Positions 1-9,726 of a DNA stretch of 64,000 bases are shown here, piece after piece. Position 1 is the stretch's first letter. Each line of letters opens with the position of its first letter. Location: the NCBI GenBank assembly GCA_964467985.1, contig CAYXTP010000005.1, positions 186,001 through 250,000 on the forward strand. The letters are read 5' to 3'. Source of the DNA: GCA-2720975 sp964467985. Lineage in GTDB: Bacteria; Planctomycetota; UBA1135; GCA-002686595. The notes under the pieces are model-generated. The model was not told the origin of the DNA and searched no databases. It was given only the letters and a program-made list of their open reading frames with translations. Both the position numbers and the translations under genes were made by a program.

Positions 1-926
1 GCTTCTAACACCTTGTTCTGGATCCCGCGCGCCACGCGCAGGGGGGCGACCGAGATGGCGGCCCGCCCGAGATAGGTACGGATGTCGTCGACAAAGCCGG
101 TGACGGCAACACCGGGGACCTGTCCCAGGCGTTCGACTTCTGGCGCCGGCCGTGAACCGACGATCGTGAAGCGACAGTCCGGAAATCGGGTGCGGACGAG
201 GGGCAAGACCTCTTCCACGAAGTGCACGCAGCCGTCTACGTTGGGGAAGTAGTCCATGACGCCCGTGAACATCAGGTGTTCGGGCTCCCTCAGCTCGGGT
301 TGGGGCTGGAAGTACTCCAGATCCACACCGTTGCGGACGACGGCGGAGAGGCGGCCAGGAATCTGCTCCTTGAAGAGATCCTGCTCGAGGGGAGTGCAGA
401 AGACGTTGGTCACGGCGTCTGCCGCCAATCTGCGCTCGTACCTCAATAGCGTGCGGCACTCACGTCGGTAGATGAAGTTCAAAGGGAAGGACTTGCTCTC
501 TGCGTATTGCCTCCACTTATCAGAGTCAAGCTCGGCAAAGTGCATGACCCAGGGCAGGCCACGGTCCAAGAGGAAGTCTCCCATGGATGAAGAGAAAGCA
601 TACGCTGCGTCCGCCCAGCCCAAGCGACGGTCCACTTCGGATTGCAGTCTCGCGGAACCGAAGACCCCCTGGGTGAGGGACCTGTTCGTGAACAGGAGGG
701 GACTGGCCAAGAGCTTGGCCCGCCTCAAGTTCAAGGGGATGTCCGTGACGTCGTACCCCAACTCGCGCAGTTCGCGTGCGCCCTGCACGTCCGCCTTGTC
801 GTGAGCGAAGGCGACCACGGCGACTTCGTGATCCCTTTGCAGGCGCTCGATCAGGCGCCAGGTTGTGATCTTGTCCCCGCGGTTGGGCGGGTAAGGGACG
901 CGCTGTGAGAGAAAGAGGATCTTCAC
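1..926 (-). CDS. Glycosyltransferase, PEP-CTERM/EpsH1-associated type (3' end outside window)
   Basis: Reading from a GTG at 926 the minus strand encodes at least 308 residues beginning VKILFLSQRVPYPPNRGDKI, the hallmark N-terminus of the GT4-like sugar transferases of family TIGR03087, which accompany exosortase/PEP-CTERM exopolysaccharide loci. Further on are MFTGVMDYFPN (start of the second Rossmann domain), a GFVDDIR segment and, at the window edge, VAPLRVARGIQNKVLEA, the donor-binding loop of this family. It would transfer a sugar from an activated donor during extracellular polysaccharide synthesis at the cytoplasmic face of the membrane. It lies 30 nt downstream of the aspartyl-protease gene on the same strand, so may be the last member of that operon. 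The reading frame runs off at base 1. Family call is strong; substrate unknown. Confidence 0.85.
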   Translation of the reverse strand, partial: MKILFLSQRVPYPPNRGDKITTWRLIERLQRDHEVAVVAFAHDKADVQGARELRELGYDVTDIPLNLRRAKLLASPLLFTNRSLTQGVFGSARLQSEVDRRLGWADAAYAFSSSMGDFLLDRGLPWVMHFAELDSDKWRQYAESKSFPLNFIYRRECRTLLRYERRLAADAVTNVFCTPLEQDLFKEQIPGRLSAVVRNGVDLEYFQPQPELREPEHLMFTGVMDYFPNVDGCVHFVEEVLPLVRTRFPDCRFTIVGSRPAPEVERLGQVPGVAVTGFVDDIRTYLGRAAISVAPLRVARGIQNKVLE

Positions 927-956
927 CGCGGGCAGCCTAGCGAACAGGAACCGGGG

Positions 957-2534
957 CTACTCGCTTGGAGTCAGGAACAGTTTCCCGCCGGGAATGTCCA
1001 AGCTGACCCGGTAGCCCCGCACCAGCGAACCCCCGATATTACCCAGGGTCGCGGCGTCGTTCAGTACGCCTGCCGCGAGCGGTAGGAACGTGACAGGGAC
1101 CTGCTCAAAGCGCTCTCCGCACAACTCGAACCACTCAATGGGCCCCCGCTGACCCATCTGAGTTCCTCCGACCCCGGCCATCTGAACGGCAATCAGGTCG
1201 TCGCGATCTTCAGTCAGGCCATAACGTTCCACCGTTGGTCCGTGGAAAGTGACGGTGTCGTCGGAGCCCGTATCGAAGCGGAACCACCCGCTGTGGTCGC
1301 CCGCAAAGGAACACTCCACGCAGGGCATATTGCGGTCCAAGACCAACTTGGTGCCGGAGGCAGGCCGTGTCCAATTTGTGGGGTCCTGCACCCAGATGCG
1401 ACCTGGGTTGAGGTCGATTTCGATGCCCGCGCGAGAGAAGGTCTCGTGGCCGAGCACTCCGTGGATCTCAACGCCGAAGAGGGGCTCCAGCATGCCCAGG
1501 TCCAATTCCAACCAGGGTGTCCCGCGCACAGTCATGGGTCCCAGTTGGTACTCGTTACCACGGCGGAAGCTCGATCGCTCCACACCCCCTACGCCTACTA
1601 CCGAGACAACACCAAACGGATCGAGGCCTAGGGTGTCGGCAAACCCGGGGTCGATGCAGTTCATCCCCGCTCCGGAATCCAACAGAAACCAGCCACCGTC
1701 CTGACGCTCAATTTTGGGCCGCACGAGGATGTGGCCCGTGCGAGTGATTTGCACATCGGCGAGCTCGGGGTCGACACCGCGGGCGAAGCGCGTGTCTTGT
1801 GGCCTCGCAGTGCGCGGTACATAGGGGTTGCGTCCAAGCAGGGGCGTGGGCGTGATCGAGTGGATCGCGAAGGTCGAGATCTCCCCGCTCATGCCGGTGA
1901 GGCGTATCTGGGTCGCGACCTGGAAGCCCTGTGGTGCGGCGTACTCACTCAGCTCGATGACCCGCTCTCCAGCAGGCAGGTGCAAGGTGATCCCCTTGGG
2001 TAGCCAACTCTCGCGCTCCACCAGTACGGTGCAGTGAAAGGCGCTGTCGGGAAGGCGCACGCTGAGCGCTAGCACCCGCTCATCGGTCGCTTCGTTGTCC
2101 ACTTCGACCGAGAACCTCTCTTCGTCCGGGTCGAGCCAGACACCATTGCCAACCCACTCGGTCCCTAGCAGGAGAGCCCGGGAACTGAGAGCCGGCTGGG
2201 AGGGCATACCGGTGTGGTCGACCGCCCAAACCGTTTCTCCATTGAAGCCCTGGGCAGATGAGAGTTCCGAGCGGTTTTCGCTCACGAACAAGCCCCCGGG
2301 CGTGAGCCTCTGAGACGTGGTGCCATCCAGACCCTGGTCGTGAGACGTGCCCCGCATCGTCCAGCCCTCTTCGCGCTCGGCAAAGGCCTGCCAGCCGAAG
2401 GACGCCCGCATATGGTCAAGGGCTTGTTCCGCGCTGATTTCTAGTCCACCGGCGGGCCCGCCGACACAGGCCAGCCCAATCCCGAGGACTCCTGTCCCGA
2501 CCAACCCGGGCAACGCGTTGCGCCAGACTCTCAT
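957..2534 (-). CDS. Retropepsin-like aspartyl protease domain protein (two domains)
   Basis: The 525-residue product starts MRVWRNALPG; its ATG overlaps the prmA stop codon in an ATGA arrangement, which favours this start over longer readings inside prmA. The N-terminus is a signal sequence ending near a Cys (GIGLAC), a weak lipobox, so it is probably exported. The middle is beta-rich and unrecognised. The C-terminal half contains two retropepsin-like aspartyl protease modules, each with a catalytic-type triad in a hydrophobic context: FLLDSGAGMNC in the first and FRFDTGSDDTV in the second. In retropepsins one such motif per subunit pairs with another, so a tandem pair could form an internal pseudo-dimer. 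Substrate is unknown. Coupling to prmA suggests co-transcription rather than shared function. Confidence 0.75.
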   Translation of the reverse strand: MRVWRNALPGLVGTGVLGIGLACVGGPAGGLEISAEQALDHMRASFGWQAFAEREEGWTMRGTSHDQGLDGTTSQRLTPGGLFVSENRSELSSAQGFNGETVWAVDHTGMPSQPALSSRALLLGTEWVGNGVWLDPDEERFSVEVDNEATDERVLALSVRLPDSAFHCTVLVERESWLPKGITLHLPAGERVIELSEYAAPQGFQVATQIRLTGMSGEISTFAIHSITPTPLLGRNPYVPRTARPQDTRFARGVDPELADVQITRTGHILVRPKIERQDGGWFLLDSGAGMNCIDPGFADTLGLDPFGVVSVVGVGGVERSSFRRGNEYQLGPMTVRGTPWLELDLGMLEPLFGVEIHGVLGHETFSRAGIEIDLNPGRIWVQDPTNWTRPASGTKLVLDRNMPCVECSFAGDHSGWFRFDTGSDDTVTFHGPTVERYGLTEDRDDLIAVQMAGVGGTQMGQRGPIEWFELCGERFEQVPVTFLPLAAGVLNDAATLGNIGGSLVRGYRVSLDIPGGKLFLTPSE

Positions 2535-3442
2535 TTCGTTCCTCCAACAAAGGTCATCCAACGTCCCCGTGGGCGCTCCCGTTCGATACGCAATCCCGCG
2601 TCCAGTATGGACCGGCGTGTGGCTTCCGCGTGACGCAAGGGGCAACCGCTGAACGCGAACCAACCCTCAGGGTGGAGTCGCTCGCGCAGGCTGGCTGCTT
2701 GGGCTTGGATCACGTCCGAGTAGATATTGGCGAGCACAACGTCGAAGGGTCCGTCGTCAGGTGTGAGCACCTCAAATCCCCCGCGTCGGAATGTACAGCG
2801 CGCTTCGACCCCATTGTCGCGGGCCAGTTGGTTTCCGTAGACCGGCCCCGTGTCATCCACGTCAAAGCCAAGCACCGTGTCTGCCCCGAGCAGGGCAGCG
2901 GTGACAGACAGGATGCCGCTCCCCGACCCCGCGTCCAGGACGCGTTCGCCGCCCCCCATTCGCTCCTGTAAGACCATCAGGCACATGCGCGTCGTCGCGT
3001 GCCGTCCCGATCCAAAGGCCCCGCCGGGTTCCAGACGCAAGATCCGGTCGTCGGGTCGAGTTTCACCTTCAAACCAGGGGGGAATCACCGCGAGTCCACC
3101 CACACGGAAGGGCTTCCAAGACTTCTTCCACGAGGTCGCATAATCCTCTGCAGGCAGGGGTGTGAACCGGACAGACAGGTTCTCCAGTTCCTTCGCTCCC
3201 GAGCGTTCGGCCAAGGCGCGCAGGTGATCGTGCAATTGGTCGCGCAATGCAGGTGTGTCATCGGCGCTGGGCAGAAAGGTCCGCAGCGTTTCGAAGCCTG
3301 GCGCTGGATCGTCTTGGCCAATGCTCGTGTTGTCCAGGCTCACCGTCGTGCACGGGCCGAAAGCGAGGCAGGAAGCGACGAGTTCTTGCCAGCCTTGGGG
3401 AACCTCCACTCGAACTTCAGTCCAGGCGACAGGGTCAGTCAT
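2531..3442 (-). CDS. prmA: Ribosomal protein L11 methyltransferase PrmA
   Basis: 303 residues starting MTDPVAWTEV, the usual PrmA length. A short N-terminal substrate-recognition domain is followed by a class I SAM-dependent methyltransferase fold: the linker GGAFGSGRHATTRMCL, motif I VLDAGSGSGILSV, an acidic motif II ending GFDVDD, and the LANIYSDVI strand equivalent to the PrmA N-[IL] substrate motif. It methylates ribosomal protein L11 in the cytoplasm using S-adenosylmethionine. The ATG lies 8 nt after the stop of the DinG-like helicase, and its TGA overlaps the start of the downstream protease gene, so these genes are very likely co-transcribed. A longer in-frame reading to 3640 exists, but lies inside the helicase gene and lacks PrmA-like sequence. 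Confidence 0.93.
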   Translation of the reverse strand: MTDPVAWTEVRVEVPQGWQELVASCLAFGPCTTVSLDNTSIGQDDPAPGFETLRTFLPSADDTPALRDQLHDHLRALAERSGAKELENLSVRFTPLPAEDYATSWKKSWKPFRVGGLAVIPPWFEGETRPDDRILRLEPGGAFGSGRHATTRMCLMVLQERMGGGERVLDAGSGSGILSVTAALLGADTVLGFDVDDTGPVYGNQLARDNGVEARCTFRRGGFEVLTPDDGPFDVVLANIYSDVIQAQAASLRERLHPEGWFAFSGCPLRHAEATRRSILDAGLRIERERPRGRWMTFVGGTK

Positions 3443-3450
3443 GGCGCGAA

Positions 3451-6400
3451 TCAGAAGGGAAGGTCTTCGATCGGGACATCTACGTGTTCGGTCTCCGCGA
3501 TTGCGGGTTGGACTCTTGGGGCGGGAGGTGGGGCGGGAGCGAGGGTTCCGAGGGGCATGGATGCGGACGTTGTCGGGTTGAAGTCCGCGCCCAAATCTCT
3601 GCGGTCGATATCGGCCAACATGCCCATGTGCGCCAAGCACTCATGTAATACCTGACGGGAATCCCCCCGCACCAATCGGGCCAGCCCTTCCTGTTCTTCT
3701 TCGCTGACCAACGCGCTGGCAGCCACGGGCAGCTCACGCATAAAGACGCGATGTTTCGGCCCACCGATACGTGGGTCGAGTAGCAGCACACAACCGCGAT
3801 CGCCCGTGCGGCGCATGAGGCGCCCGAATCCCTGCCGCATCTTGGCCAGGGCGCGGGGCATGTAGACGCGTTTGCGTTGCCCTCCCTCACCGATCGCGGC
3901 GCACTGCGCGTGGTGGTAGCGGTCGGGGACTCCGTACGGCAGACGTGCGATCACCAGGTACTCAAGCGTTTCGCCAGGGAAGTCCGCGCCATACCAGAAC
4001 GTGTCGACTCCGAGCAGAATGGAATCGGTGCGTTCACGAAACAGGTCGGCCATCTCTTCCTTGCCGATTCCGGGCATGCCCTGATACCAAAGCGGAATCT
4101 GGCGTTCCGCGAATCCCGCGGCGAGGGCCTCTCCCACTGCTCGGACGTCTGCCAGGCTAGTGAAGAGCACCAGCATGCGCCCGCGGGTACGCGTGCCCAA
4201 CCATTCGATGAGTTCGCGCAGGTACTCACGGTGCGCCTCACGGTTCTGCGGGGAGGGAACATCGCGGGGGAGCCCAACCAAGACCCGTGAGTAGTCGAAG
4301 ACCTCAGGTGCTGAGAACGTGCGCACCTCCCTGCCCGGCTGCTCCCCGTCACTTGATGGGCTCTGCGTCCAATCGAGACCCAGGTAGGCGAGCGCCGGTT
4401 CGAACCCGCTGGCCAAGTGCGTCGTCGCGGAGAGGAACACGCCGCACGCGAGCGCGGGGTAGTAGACGCGACCGAGTTGCTCATCCGGGAGGAGGAGTTG
4501 CGCCGAGAGTTCCAGGTCGCCGCCTTCCCGCCGTTGGATGTCGTGAAAGACACGATCGGAAAGGGAGGGCCGGCCGTCCTTCTCCGGCAGCCACGCAGCC
4601 AAGATCCCAGTCAATTCCACCAGGTCGGCGCGCACCAGTTCGACGCTGCGGCGAATGCGCGCGAAGCCCACCAGCTCCAATGCCGAGACGGTTTCCAGCA
4701 GGCGCTCCAGGCTGGCTTCCAGCCGATTCATGGCGGCGCTGGTCTCGAGCCGGGATGCCAAGAGGGCCTCGCCGTTGTCTCCTTCTACGTACTCACGAAA
4801 CAAGGAGTGGTGTTCGCGCAGGGGGCGCGAGCGTTCCGCGTCCCTGCGCCAGTGATCGAAGGCCGTCGCGGATTCCTCCAACCCGTGCAGTCCGCGCGTG
4901 GCCCGATCCCAGTGTTGCCGAGCAACCTGCAGTTCCTTGCGCGCACCCCCTTCAAGGGGCAGTTTCCGTTCCAGCACATCCAAGGGCCTGCTCGAACGAC
5001 CCTTGCCAGGTCGATGCAGGCGCAGCAGGGTCTCGCGCAGGGTCGCGAAGTCGATTTCGTGGCTCCAAGCGCTGTGAGCCACGCTGTGCAAGTGTTCGCA
5101 CTCATCGAAAATCACATGGCGGAACATTTCTGGTCGCGCCAATGCGAGTGCCTGATTTGTGATGACCACATGACTGCGCCCCGCCTTGCGTCGCGCGAGG
5201 GTGGCGCAGCAGGTGTCCTTGTCTTCTGCTCCCGAACAGCAGCCGCTGCGAGCGCGTACCGAGTGCAATAGGTGGCCCGCGGTGGACCGAAACTGCCCGT
5301 CGGATTTCACTCGCAGGGCGGGACGCCTGGGGAATCGATCCAGATCGCCATCCGGATCGGTCAGCCCGAAGAGAGCCAGGCTCGTCCAGGCCAGCCAGGC
5401 AGCGGCGCCCTCGTTGGCGCCGGGCATGGCCATGCGCAGGGAACGAAAGCACAGGTAGTTTTCGCGTCCCTTGAGCACGGATACACGCGTCTCCTGCGTG
5501 TCGCCAGCCCGCGCCAGGGCAGAGAGGGCGCGCGGGACCTCGCGGTCCATGGCTTGCTCTTGGAGGGCGCGCGTGTAGGTCGCGATGGCAACCCGTACCC
5601 CGTGTCGCCGTGCCCAGAGCATGGCAGGCAAGAGATAGGCCAGGGTCTTGCCGGTCCCGGTCGGCGCGTGCACCAACAGCAACTCATCACGCCCCAGAGT
5701 CTGGGCAACCTGCCGAGCGACCTCGTGTTGGGAACGCCGGTAGAAGTCGGCCGCTTGGCCGCCGTATTCGTTGGCCAGGAGGGAGGGCAAGTGATGTTCG
5801 AACAACTCCTCCAAGCGGCTTTCATCGTCGGCGTGCGATGGTGTGCACGCCAAACCAGCTGGGGGTAGCTCCTCGTGTTGTCTCCACGCATCGGCCGTCG
5901 AACTGGCCGCGGGTGGCAGGCCATTGAGCAGTGCACTGAGGTCCACGTCGGGTCCGGGCGTGTCGGCCAAGCACCCGTCACGCAGCCCGCCCGAACCCTC
6001 GAACAGATCACCGGTGCTCAGAGCCCAGACACTGGGGCGGTCGAGTAGGTCCAACGCGAATTCCAACTGCATCGCTGCCGTCGGTTCGTCTTTTTGCAAC
6101 CCGCGCAGGGTCCGCGTCAGGCCGCCCAAGACCAGGGCGACGATGGATGGGTCTTGGTTCAGGAAACGCTCGACCAAGTGGGCGAGAGCACTCACCAAAG
6201 CCTCGGGGCGGTTCAGCCTCGCCCCCTTTTCTTGGGCCTGTCCACTGGGTAGCAGCACCTGCAATAGGTCCGAGCGGCGCGTGGCGAGGCGTCCCGGTAC
6301 GAGTAGCAAGGCCAATTCGTCCAGACCCAGGACACGGCGCTCGGCATTCCCGCCCAACGCCTTGGCCCAGTCGGCAATGCCCCTCCCATCCAGGGTCACC

Positions 6401-6726
6401 ACGGGAGCGTCACCCAGGAAGGACTCCAGCGCAGCCCAAACTTCGGGAGCATCGGGACAGTCCTCGATGTCCGCCCGCTGCACTCCAAACTCGCGTGCCA
6501 TGCGCGCGGTGGCTCCTTCCCGCGGCGAGTCGGGGAAGGGGTCGGTGAGTTGATCGAAGGCGATCCAGCCGCCCTGGTCATCGGGCCTGAGGGCGAGTAC
6601 GCGGAAGATCCCATCGTGGGCTGGATCTCCGCCCGTGGCCCAGATGGACACAAAGGCAGGCGCGCCGGAACAGGCTTTCACGCCCTCCGGACCCCCATTC
6701 TCCTCATGGCCTGTGTACTGGATCAT
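3451..6726 (-). CDS. DinG/XPD-like superfamily 2 helicase with degenerate exonuclease domain
   Basis: About 1091 residues from MIQYTGHEEN; other possible starts extend to 6771. The first ~180 residues have the layout of a DnaQ-type 3'-5' exonuclease domain, but the D-E-T-T-G catalytic motif is replaced by IWATGG, so it should be inactive. The helicase core follows: Walker A HAPTGTGKTLAYLLP, a GRENYLC segment and a CC...CC pair (SGCCSGAEDKDTCC) matching the four-cysteine Fe-S cluster of DinG/XPD helicases, the DEAH-type box FDECEH, SATT, and motif VI MRQGFGRLMRR. Members unwind DNA 5'-3' in repair and R-loop removal. First gene of the helicase-prmA-protease-glycosyltransferase run, with a ~200-nt divergent gap to the leucine dehydrogenase gene. 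Confidence 0.88.
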   Translation of the reverse strand: MIQYTGHEENGGPEGVKACSGAPAFVSIWATGGDPAHDGIFRVLALRPDDQGGWIAFDQLTDPFPDSPREGATARMAREFGVQRADIEDCPDAPEVWAALESFLGDAPVVTLDGRGIADWAKALGGNAERRVLGLDELALLLVPGRLATRRSDLLQVLLPSGQAQEKGARLNRPEALVSALAHLVERFLNQDPSIVALVLGGLTRTLRGLQKDEPTAAMQLEFALDLLDRPSVWALSTGDLFEGSGGLRDGCLADTPGPDVDLSALLNGLPPAASSTADAWRQHEELPPAGLACTPSHADDESRLEELFEHHLPSLLANEYGGQAADFYRRSQHEVARQVAQTLGRDELLLVHAPTGTGKTLAYLLPAMLWARRHGVRVAIATYTRALQEQAMDREVPRALSALARAGDTQETRVSVLKGRENYLCFRSLRMAMPGANEGAAAWLAWTSLALFGLTDPDGDLDRFPRRPALRVKSDGQFRSTAGHLLHSVRARSGCCSGAEDKDTCCATLARRKAGRSHVVITNQALALARPEMFRHVIFDECEHLHSVAHSAWSHEIDFATLRETLLRLHRPGKGRSSRPLDVLERKLPLEGGARKELQVARQHWDRATRGLHGLEESATAFDHWRRDAERSRPLREHHSLFREYVEGDNGEALLASRLETSAAMNRLEASLERLLETVSALELVGFARIRRSVELVRADLVELTGILAAWLPEKDGRPSLSDRVFHDIQRREGGDLELSAQLLLPDEQLGRVYYPALACGVFLSATTHLASGFEPALAYLGLDWTQSPSSDGEQPGREVRTFSAPEVFDYSRVLVGLPRDVPSPQNREAHREYLRELIEWLGTRTRGRMLVLFTSLADVRAVGEALAAGFAERQIPLWYQGMPGIGKEEMADLFRERTDSILLGVDTFWYGADFPGETLEYLVIARLPYGVPDRYHHAQCAAIGEGGQRKRVYMPRALAKMRQGFGRLMRRTGDRGCVLLLDPRIGGPKHRVFMRELPVAASALVSEEEQEGLARLVRGDSRQVLHECLAHMGMLADIDRRDLGADFNPTTSASMPLGTLAPAPPPAPRVQPAIAETEHVDVPIEDLPF

Positions 6727-6966
6727 GGTCACCATCAATCTACCGATCCCCCGGCCCCCAGACTGCCGCAACCCACTCCCAATTGCCGTGAAAGCTGAGT
6801 TCCTGCGCCGCCGGGGTAGTCGAAGGACGGTCGACTAGGGCCGGGAGAGCCCGTAAGATGCGCGGCCCGAATCGCCCGTGCATATCCGGCATGGAGGCCA
6901 GTTTCGACCCCCCTCGAACTGGCTTCTCCCAAGCCCTGCCCCCGACTCCCCCCTTTTCGATTCCCC

Positions 6967-8013
6967 ATGCAAATCACAGAGATTCCCGTCGACGGCTATG
7001 AGCGCGTGGCGAGTTGCCGGGATGAGGCCTCGGGTCTGCACGCCTTGATCGCTGTGCACAGCACGGTTCTTGGTCCGGCCTTGGGGGGCATGCGCATGCT
7101 GCCCTACGCCTCCGAAGCAGAGGCTCTGGAAGATGTGAGTCGGCTGTCCAAGGGCATGACCTACAAGTCCGCCGTGGCCGATACGGGCCTGGGAGGAGGC
7201 AAGTCGGTCATCATTGGCGACCCCAAGGAACTCAAGTCTCCCGCCCTTTTCCACGCCATGGGCGACTTCGTGGAGGCTTTCGGTGGCAAGTACATCACCG
7301 CCGAAGACATGAACATCGGCATCCAGGACCTGGAGGCCGTGCGCACCAGAACACGCTGGGTAACGGGTCTTTCGCGTGCGGCCGGGAGCTCTGGCAACCC
7401 CAGCCCCTACACCGCCCACGGCTGCGTCGTGGGAATACGGGCAGCGGCAGAAGAGGCCTTCGGGAGTCAGGACCTCGCAGGCAAGCGCATCGTCATCCAG
7501 GGCGTGGGCGCTGTCGGTGGCCGCCTGGCGGTGCTGCTCAAGGAGAGGGGTGCTGAGGTCACCATCAGTGACATCAACGCCGAGCGCGTGAAGGACTTGT
7601 GTACCGAACACGGCTTCGCGCACGTCGACGACGCGCACCATCTCGATGTGGAGTGCGACATTTACGCCCCCTGTGCTCGCGGGGCAGGCATCAACCCGGA
7701 CACGATTCCGCGACTGCATTGCAAGGTCATCGCAGGCTGCGCGAACAATCAGTTGCTCGAATTCGAGCATGCGGAAATTTTGCGCGAGCAGGGCATCCTC
7801 TACGCCCCGGACTACGTCATCAACGCAGGGGGGATCATCAACGTCTCAATCGAGCTGCTCGAGGGTGGCTACGAGGAAGCAGCCGCGATGAAGAAGATTG
7901 AGAACATCTACGTCAACCTGAAGAGGGTCTTCGAGATCGCTCGCGAAGAGGGCGTGCCCACAAACGTGGCTGCCCTGCGACTCGCGGAGCAACGTCTGGC
8001 CCAGCACAACTAG
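6967..8013 (+). CDS. Leucine dehydrogenase (Glu/Leu/Phe/Val dehydrogenase family)
   Basis: 348 residues, normal for octameric leucine dehydrogenases. The N-terminal catalytic domain contains LGGMRMLPY, then MTYKSAVADTGLGGGKSVI with the substrate- and catalysis-associated lysines, followed by AEDMNIG. The C-terminal Rossmann domain carries VIQGVGAVGGRLAVLL for NAD+ binding and a late GGIINVSIEL segment typical of the family. It catalyses reversible NAD+-dependent oxidative deamination of leucine or other branched-chain amino acids in the cytoplasm, feeding branched-chain catabolism or supplying precursors for branched fatty acids. The family is certain; leucine rather than valine or phenylalanine preference is inferred from motif resemblance. 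It stands alone, between the divergent helicase gene and the convergent kinase gene. Confidence 0.9.
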   Translation: MQITEIPVDGYERVASCRDEASGLHALIAVHSTVLGPALGGMRMLPYASEAEALEDVSRLSKGMTYKSAVADTGLGGGKSVIIGDPKELKSPALFHAMGDFVEAFGGKYITAEDMNIGIQDLEAVRTRTRWVTGLSRAAGSSGNPSPYTAHGCVVGIRAAAEEAFGSQDLAGKRIVIQGVGAVGGRLAVLLKERGAEVTISDINAERVKDLCTEHGFAHVDDAHHLDVECDIYAPCARGAGINPDTIPRLHCKVIAGCANNQLLEFEHAEILREQGILYAPDYVINAGGIINVSIELLEGGYEEAAAMKKIENIYVNLKRVFEIAREEGVPTNVAALRLAEQRLAQHN

Positions 8014-8053
8014 GGCTGCGTCACGCACGGGCAGTCGGCGCTTGGGCGACTCC

Positions 8054-8980
8054 TCAGTCCTTGCGCAAGAAGTCGACCAGGTCGCCTTCCAGCTCCGCCA
8101 GGCCGTATTCGGGCATGATCAGGCAGCGGTAGACAATGCGCGAGAGGGCTTCGGGCGTGTTGGGGTTCAAGTCCTTGGCCGGGGGATAGGACAGGAAGTA
8201 GGACAGGCTCAGTCGTTCCTCTTCACCACCCTGCTCGTTGCCGGCGAACTTCCACGGGACCTCATCGAAGGGTAGGACGCCGGTCAGGATCTCGTAGAGC
8301 ATGACGCCAATGGCCATGACGTCGGCCTTGGAATCGCGCAGCAAGAGGGGGTTGTAGTGGGGGGTGGTCGTGATCACATCACGCACATCCGAACGCATGG
8401 CGGGGTCAATCATGACCACACTGCCGGATGGCTTGATGATGATGTTCTCGGGCTTCAAGTCGCCGTGGTACTGGAGCTGACCCTTCTTCGCGAGCTTGGA
8501 TAGCGAGCGGACCATGGTCAGGAACCAGTTGAGGCGGATGCCCTCCAGGGCGCGGATCTTCTCGCGCAGGGTCTTGCCGCGCACAAAGTCCTGGACTGCA
8601 ATCGTGCGGCCCTCGTGGGTGAAACACTCGCGCGTGTGCACTAGGTTGGGGCTCTTGCAGGCCTGCAAGATGTCGGACTCGCTCTGTATCAATTCGTCGA
8701 TCTCATGAACGTCGAGGAAGTCGATGCGGACGCCGTCCTGGCGGAAGAAGACGGCCTCGGCCGGCGTCTCATCGGGGCTAATGCCCTCGGGCTGACGCGA
8801 GTCGGTGATTTCCAAGAAGCGCGTGACGTAGCGGCCTCCGCCAGCCACATCTCCGACCTTCAAGGCGACTTTCTTGCCTTGCGGGTCTTCGGCTAGGTAC
8901 ACCAGCGAGAATCCGCCGCGGGCGACGAATTCGAGCACGCGGTAGCAACCGATGGACTCACCAACTTCGAGCTTGATCAT
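8054..8980 (-). CDS. Serine/threonine protein kinase
   Basis: 308 residues from MIKLEVGESIG; a longer reading to 9037 adds only proline- and serine-rich sequence. The protein is essentially one Hanks-type kinase domain: glycine loop ARGGFSLVYLAE, VALKVGD with the ATP-anchoring lysine, catalytic loop HGDLKPENIII (H-G-D instead of H-R-D), and VVMIDPAM where D-P-A replaces D-F-G while keeping the metal-binding Asp. H-R-D to H-G-D marks an RD-negative kinase that normally does not need activation-loop phosphorylation. An insertion after the glycine loop (GGGRYVTRFLEI and following) is unusual. No membrane segment or sensor domain is visible, so it is likely cytosolic. Target unknown. It converges on the leucine dehydrogenase gene, 40 nt away. 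Confidence 0.88.
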   Translation of the reverse strand: MIKLEVGESIGCYRVLEFVARGGFSLVYLAEDPQGKKVALKVGDVAGGGRYVTRFLEITDSRQPEGISPDETPAEAVFFRQDGVRIDFLDVHEIDELIQSESDILQACKSPNLVHTRECFTHEGRTIAVQDFVRGKTLREKIRALEGIRLNWFLTMVRSLSKLAKKGQLQYHGDLKPENIIIKPSGSVVMIDPAMRSDVRDVITTTPHYNPLLLRDSKADVMAIGVMLYEILTGVLPFDEVPWKFAGNEQGGEEERLSLSYFLSYPPAKDLNPNTPEALSRIVYRCLIMPEYGLAELEGDLVDFLRKD

Positions 8981-9209
8981 GGGGCTGACTTGGGGACAGA
9001 GGGGGGAGCGGACGGCCGGCTGACCGGCGCTTCCCATTCATCGAGCGCGAGCCGCCTTGGATTGAGGGAATCCTCTCTCCAGGGCCCCGGAATCCGTGAG
9101 CCATCCCGATCTGGGGGCGGAATCGACCCAAAAAATGGCCTACGCTCGTCCAGCACGCCCCCGTGCGGGGCCGCCAGGCCGGGGATTCCCGAAGCTGGGA
9201 AAGTGTGCC

Positions 9210-9614
9210 CTAGGGCCTGGGCGGATCCTCTTGCGGGACCGGCTCAGGCGGGCCCAGGGTGACCTCGATCTCCTCACTCAATTCCAGAACCACCGCTAGG
9301 GCTCGCAGTCGATCGGCCTCGGCCACCGGCTGTGCGTCCCCATGGGGTAGGTAGCGCCAGACCACCCCGTGAATGTCGATCAAGCCCAGGTCTTGGCCGT
9401 GGGCATTGCGGATGACTTGCACTCCCCGCCTTTGCCCCCTCAGGGCGCGATAGGACGCCACGGATCCGACGCGTTCTCCATCGACGAGGATGGCACGCAC
9501 CTGGGTCATCGAGGCGCGCTCGATGATGGGGGGTTCGGGGCTGTGCTTCTCCGGTCCCCTACAGGCACCTAGGGTCAGGGCGCACAGGGCACTCAGGGCA
9601 AGGAAACGCTGCAT
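9210..9614 (-). CDS. Small predicted lipoprotein, function unknown
   Basis: 134 residues starting MQRFLALSALCALTLGACRG, a signal peptide with lipobox LGAC, so it should be lipid-anchored. The mature part contains ILVDGERVGSVASYR and DLGLIDIHGVVWRYLP, which looks like a compact beta-rich domain binding no obvious cofactor, then a helix and a Pro/Glu-rich tail (PPEPVPQEDPPRP). I do not recognise a family. The start was chosen for the signal peptide; the longer reading to 9806 overlaps the divergent methionine aminopeptidase gene. The 112-nt gap to that gene probably holds divergent promoters. Confidence 0.65.
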   Translation of the reverse strand: MQRFLALSALCALTLGACRGPEKHSPEPPIIERASMTQVRAILVDGERVGSVASYRALRGQRRGVQVIRNAHGQDLGLIDIHGVVWRYLPHGDAQPVAEADRLRALAVVLELSEEIEVTLGPPEPVPQEDPPRP

Positions 9615-9726
9615 GGCGTTCACCACTGTAGTTCCAAGCACTCCCAACTCATCCCCAATTCGCCCTCCTTTGCTCGCATCGCCCCCGGCGTGGACGATTC
9701 GAACCCGGGCTTCTATCATCTCCGCC

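Noticed and set aside
9696..9709. GATTCGAACCC resembling a tRNA T-loop on the minus strand
   Set aside because: The stem arms do not pair and the site lies in the promoter region of the type II map gene with no cloverleaf.
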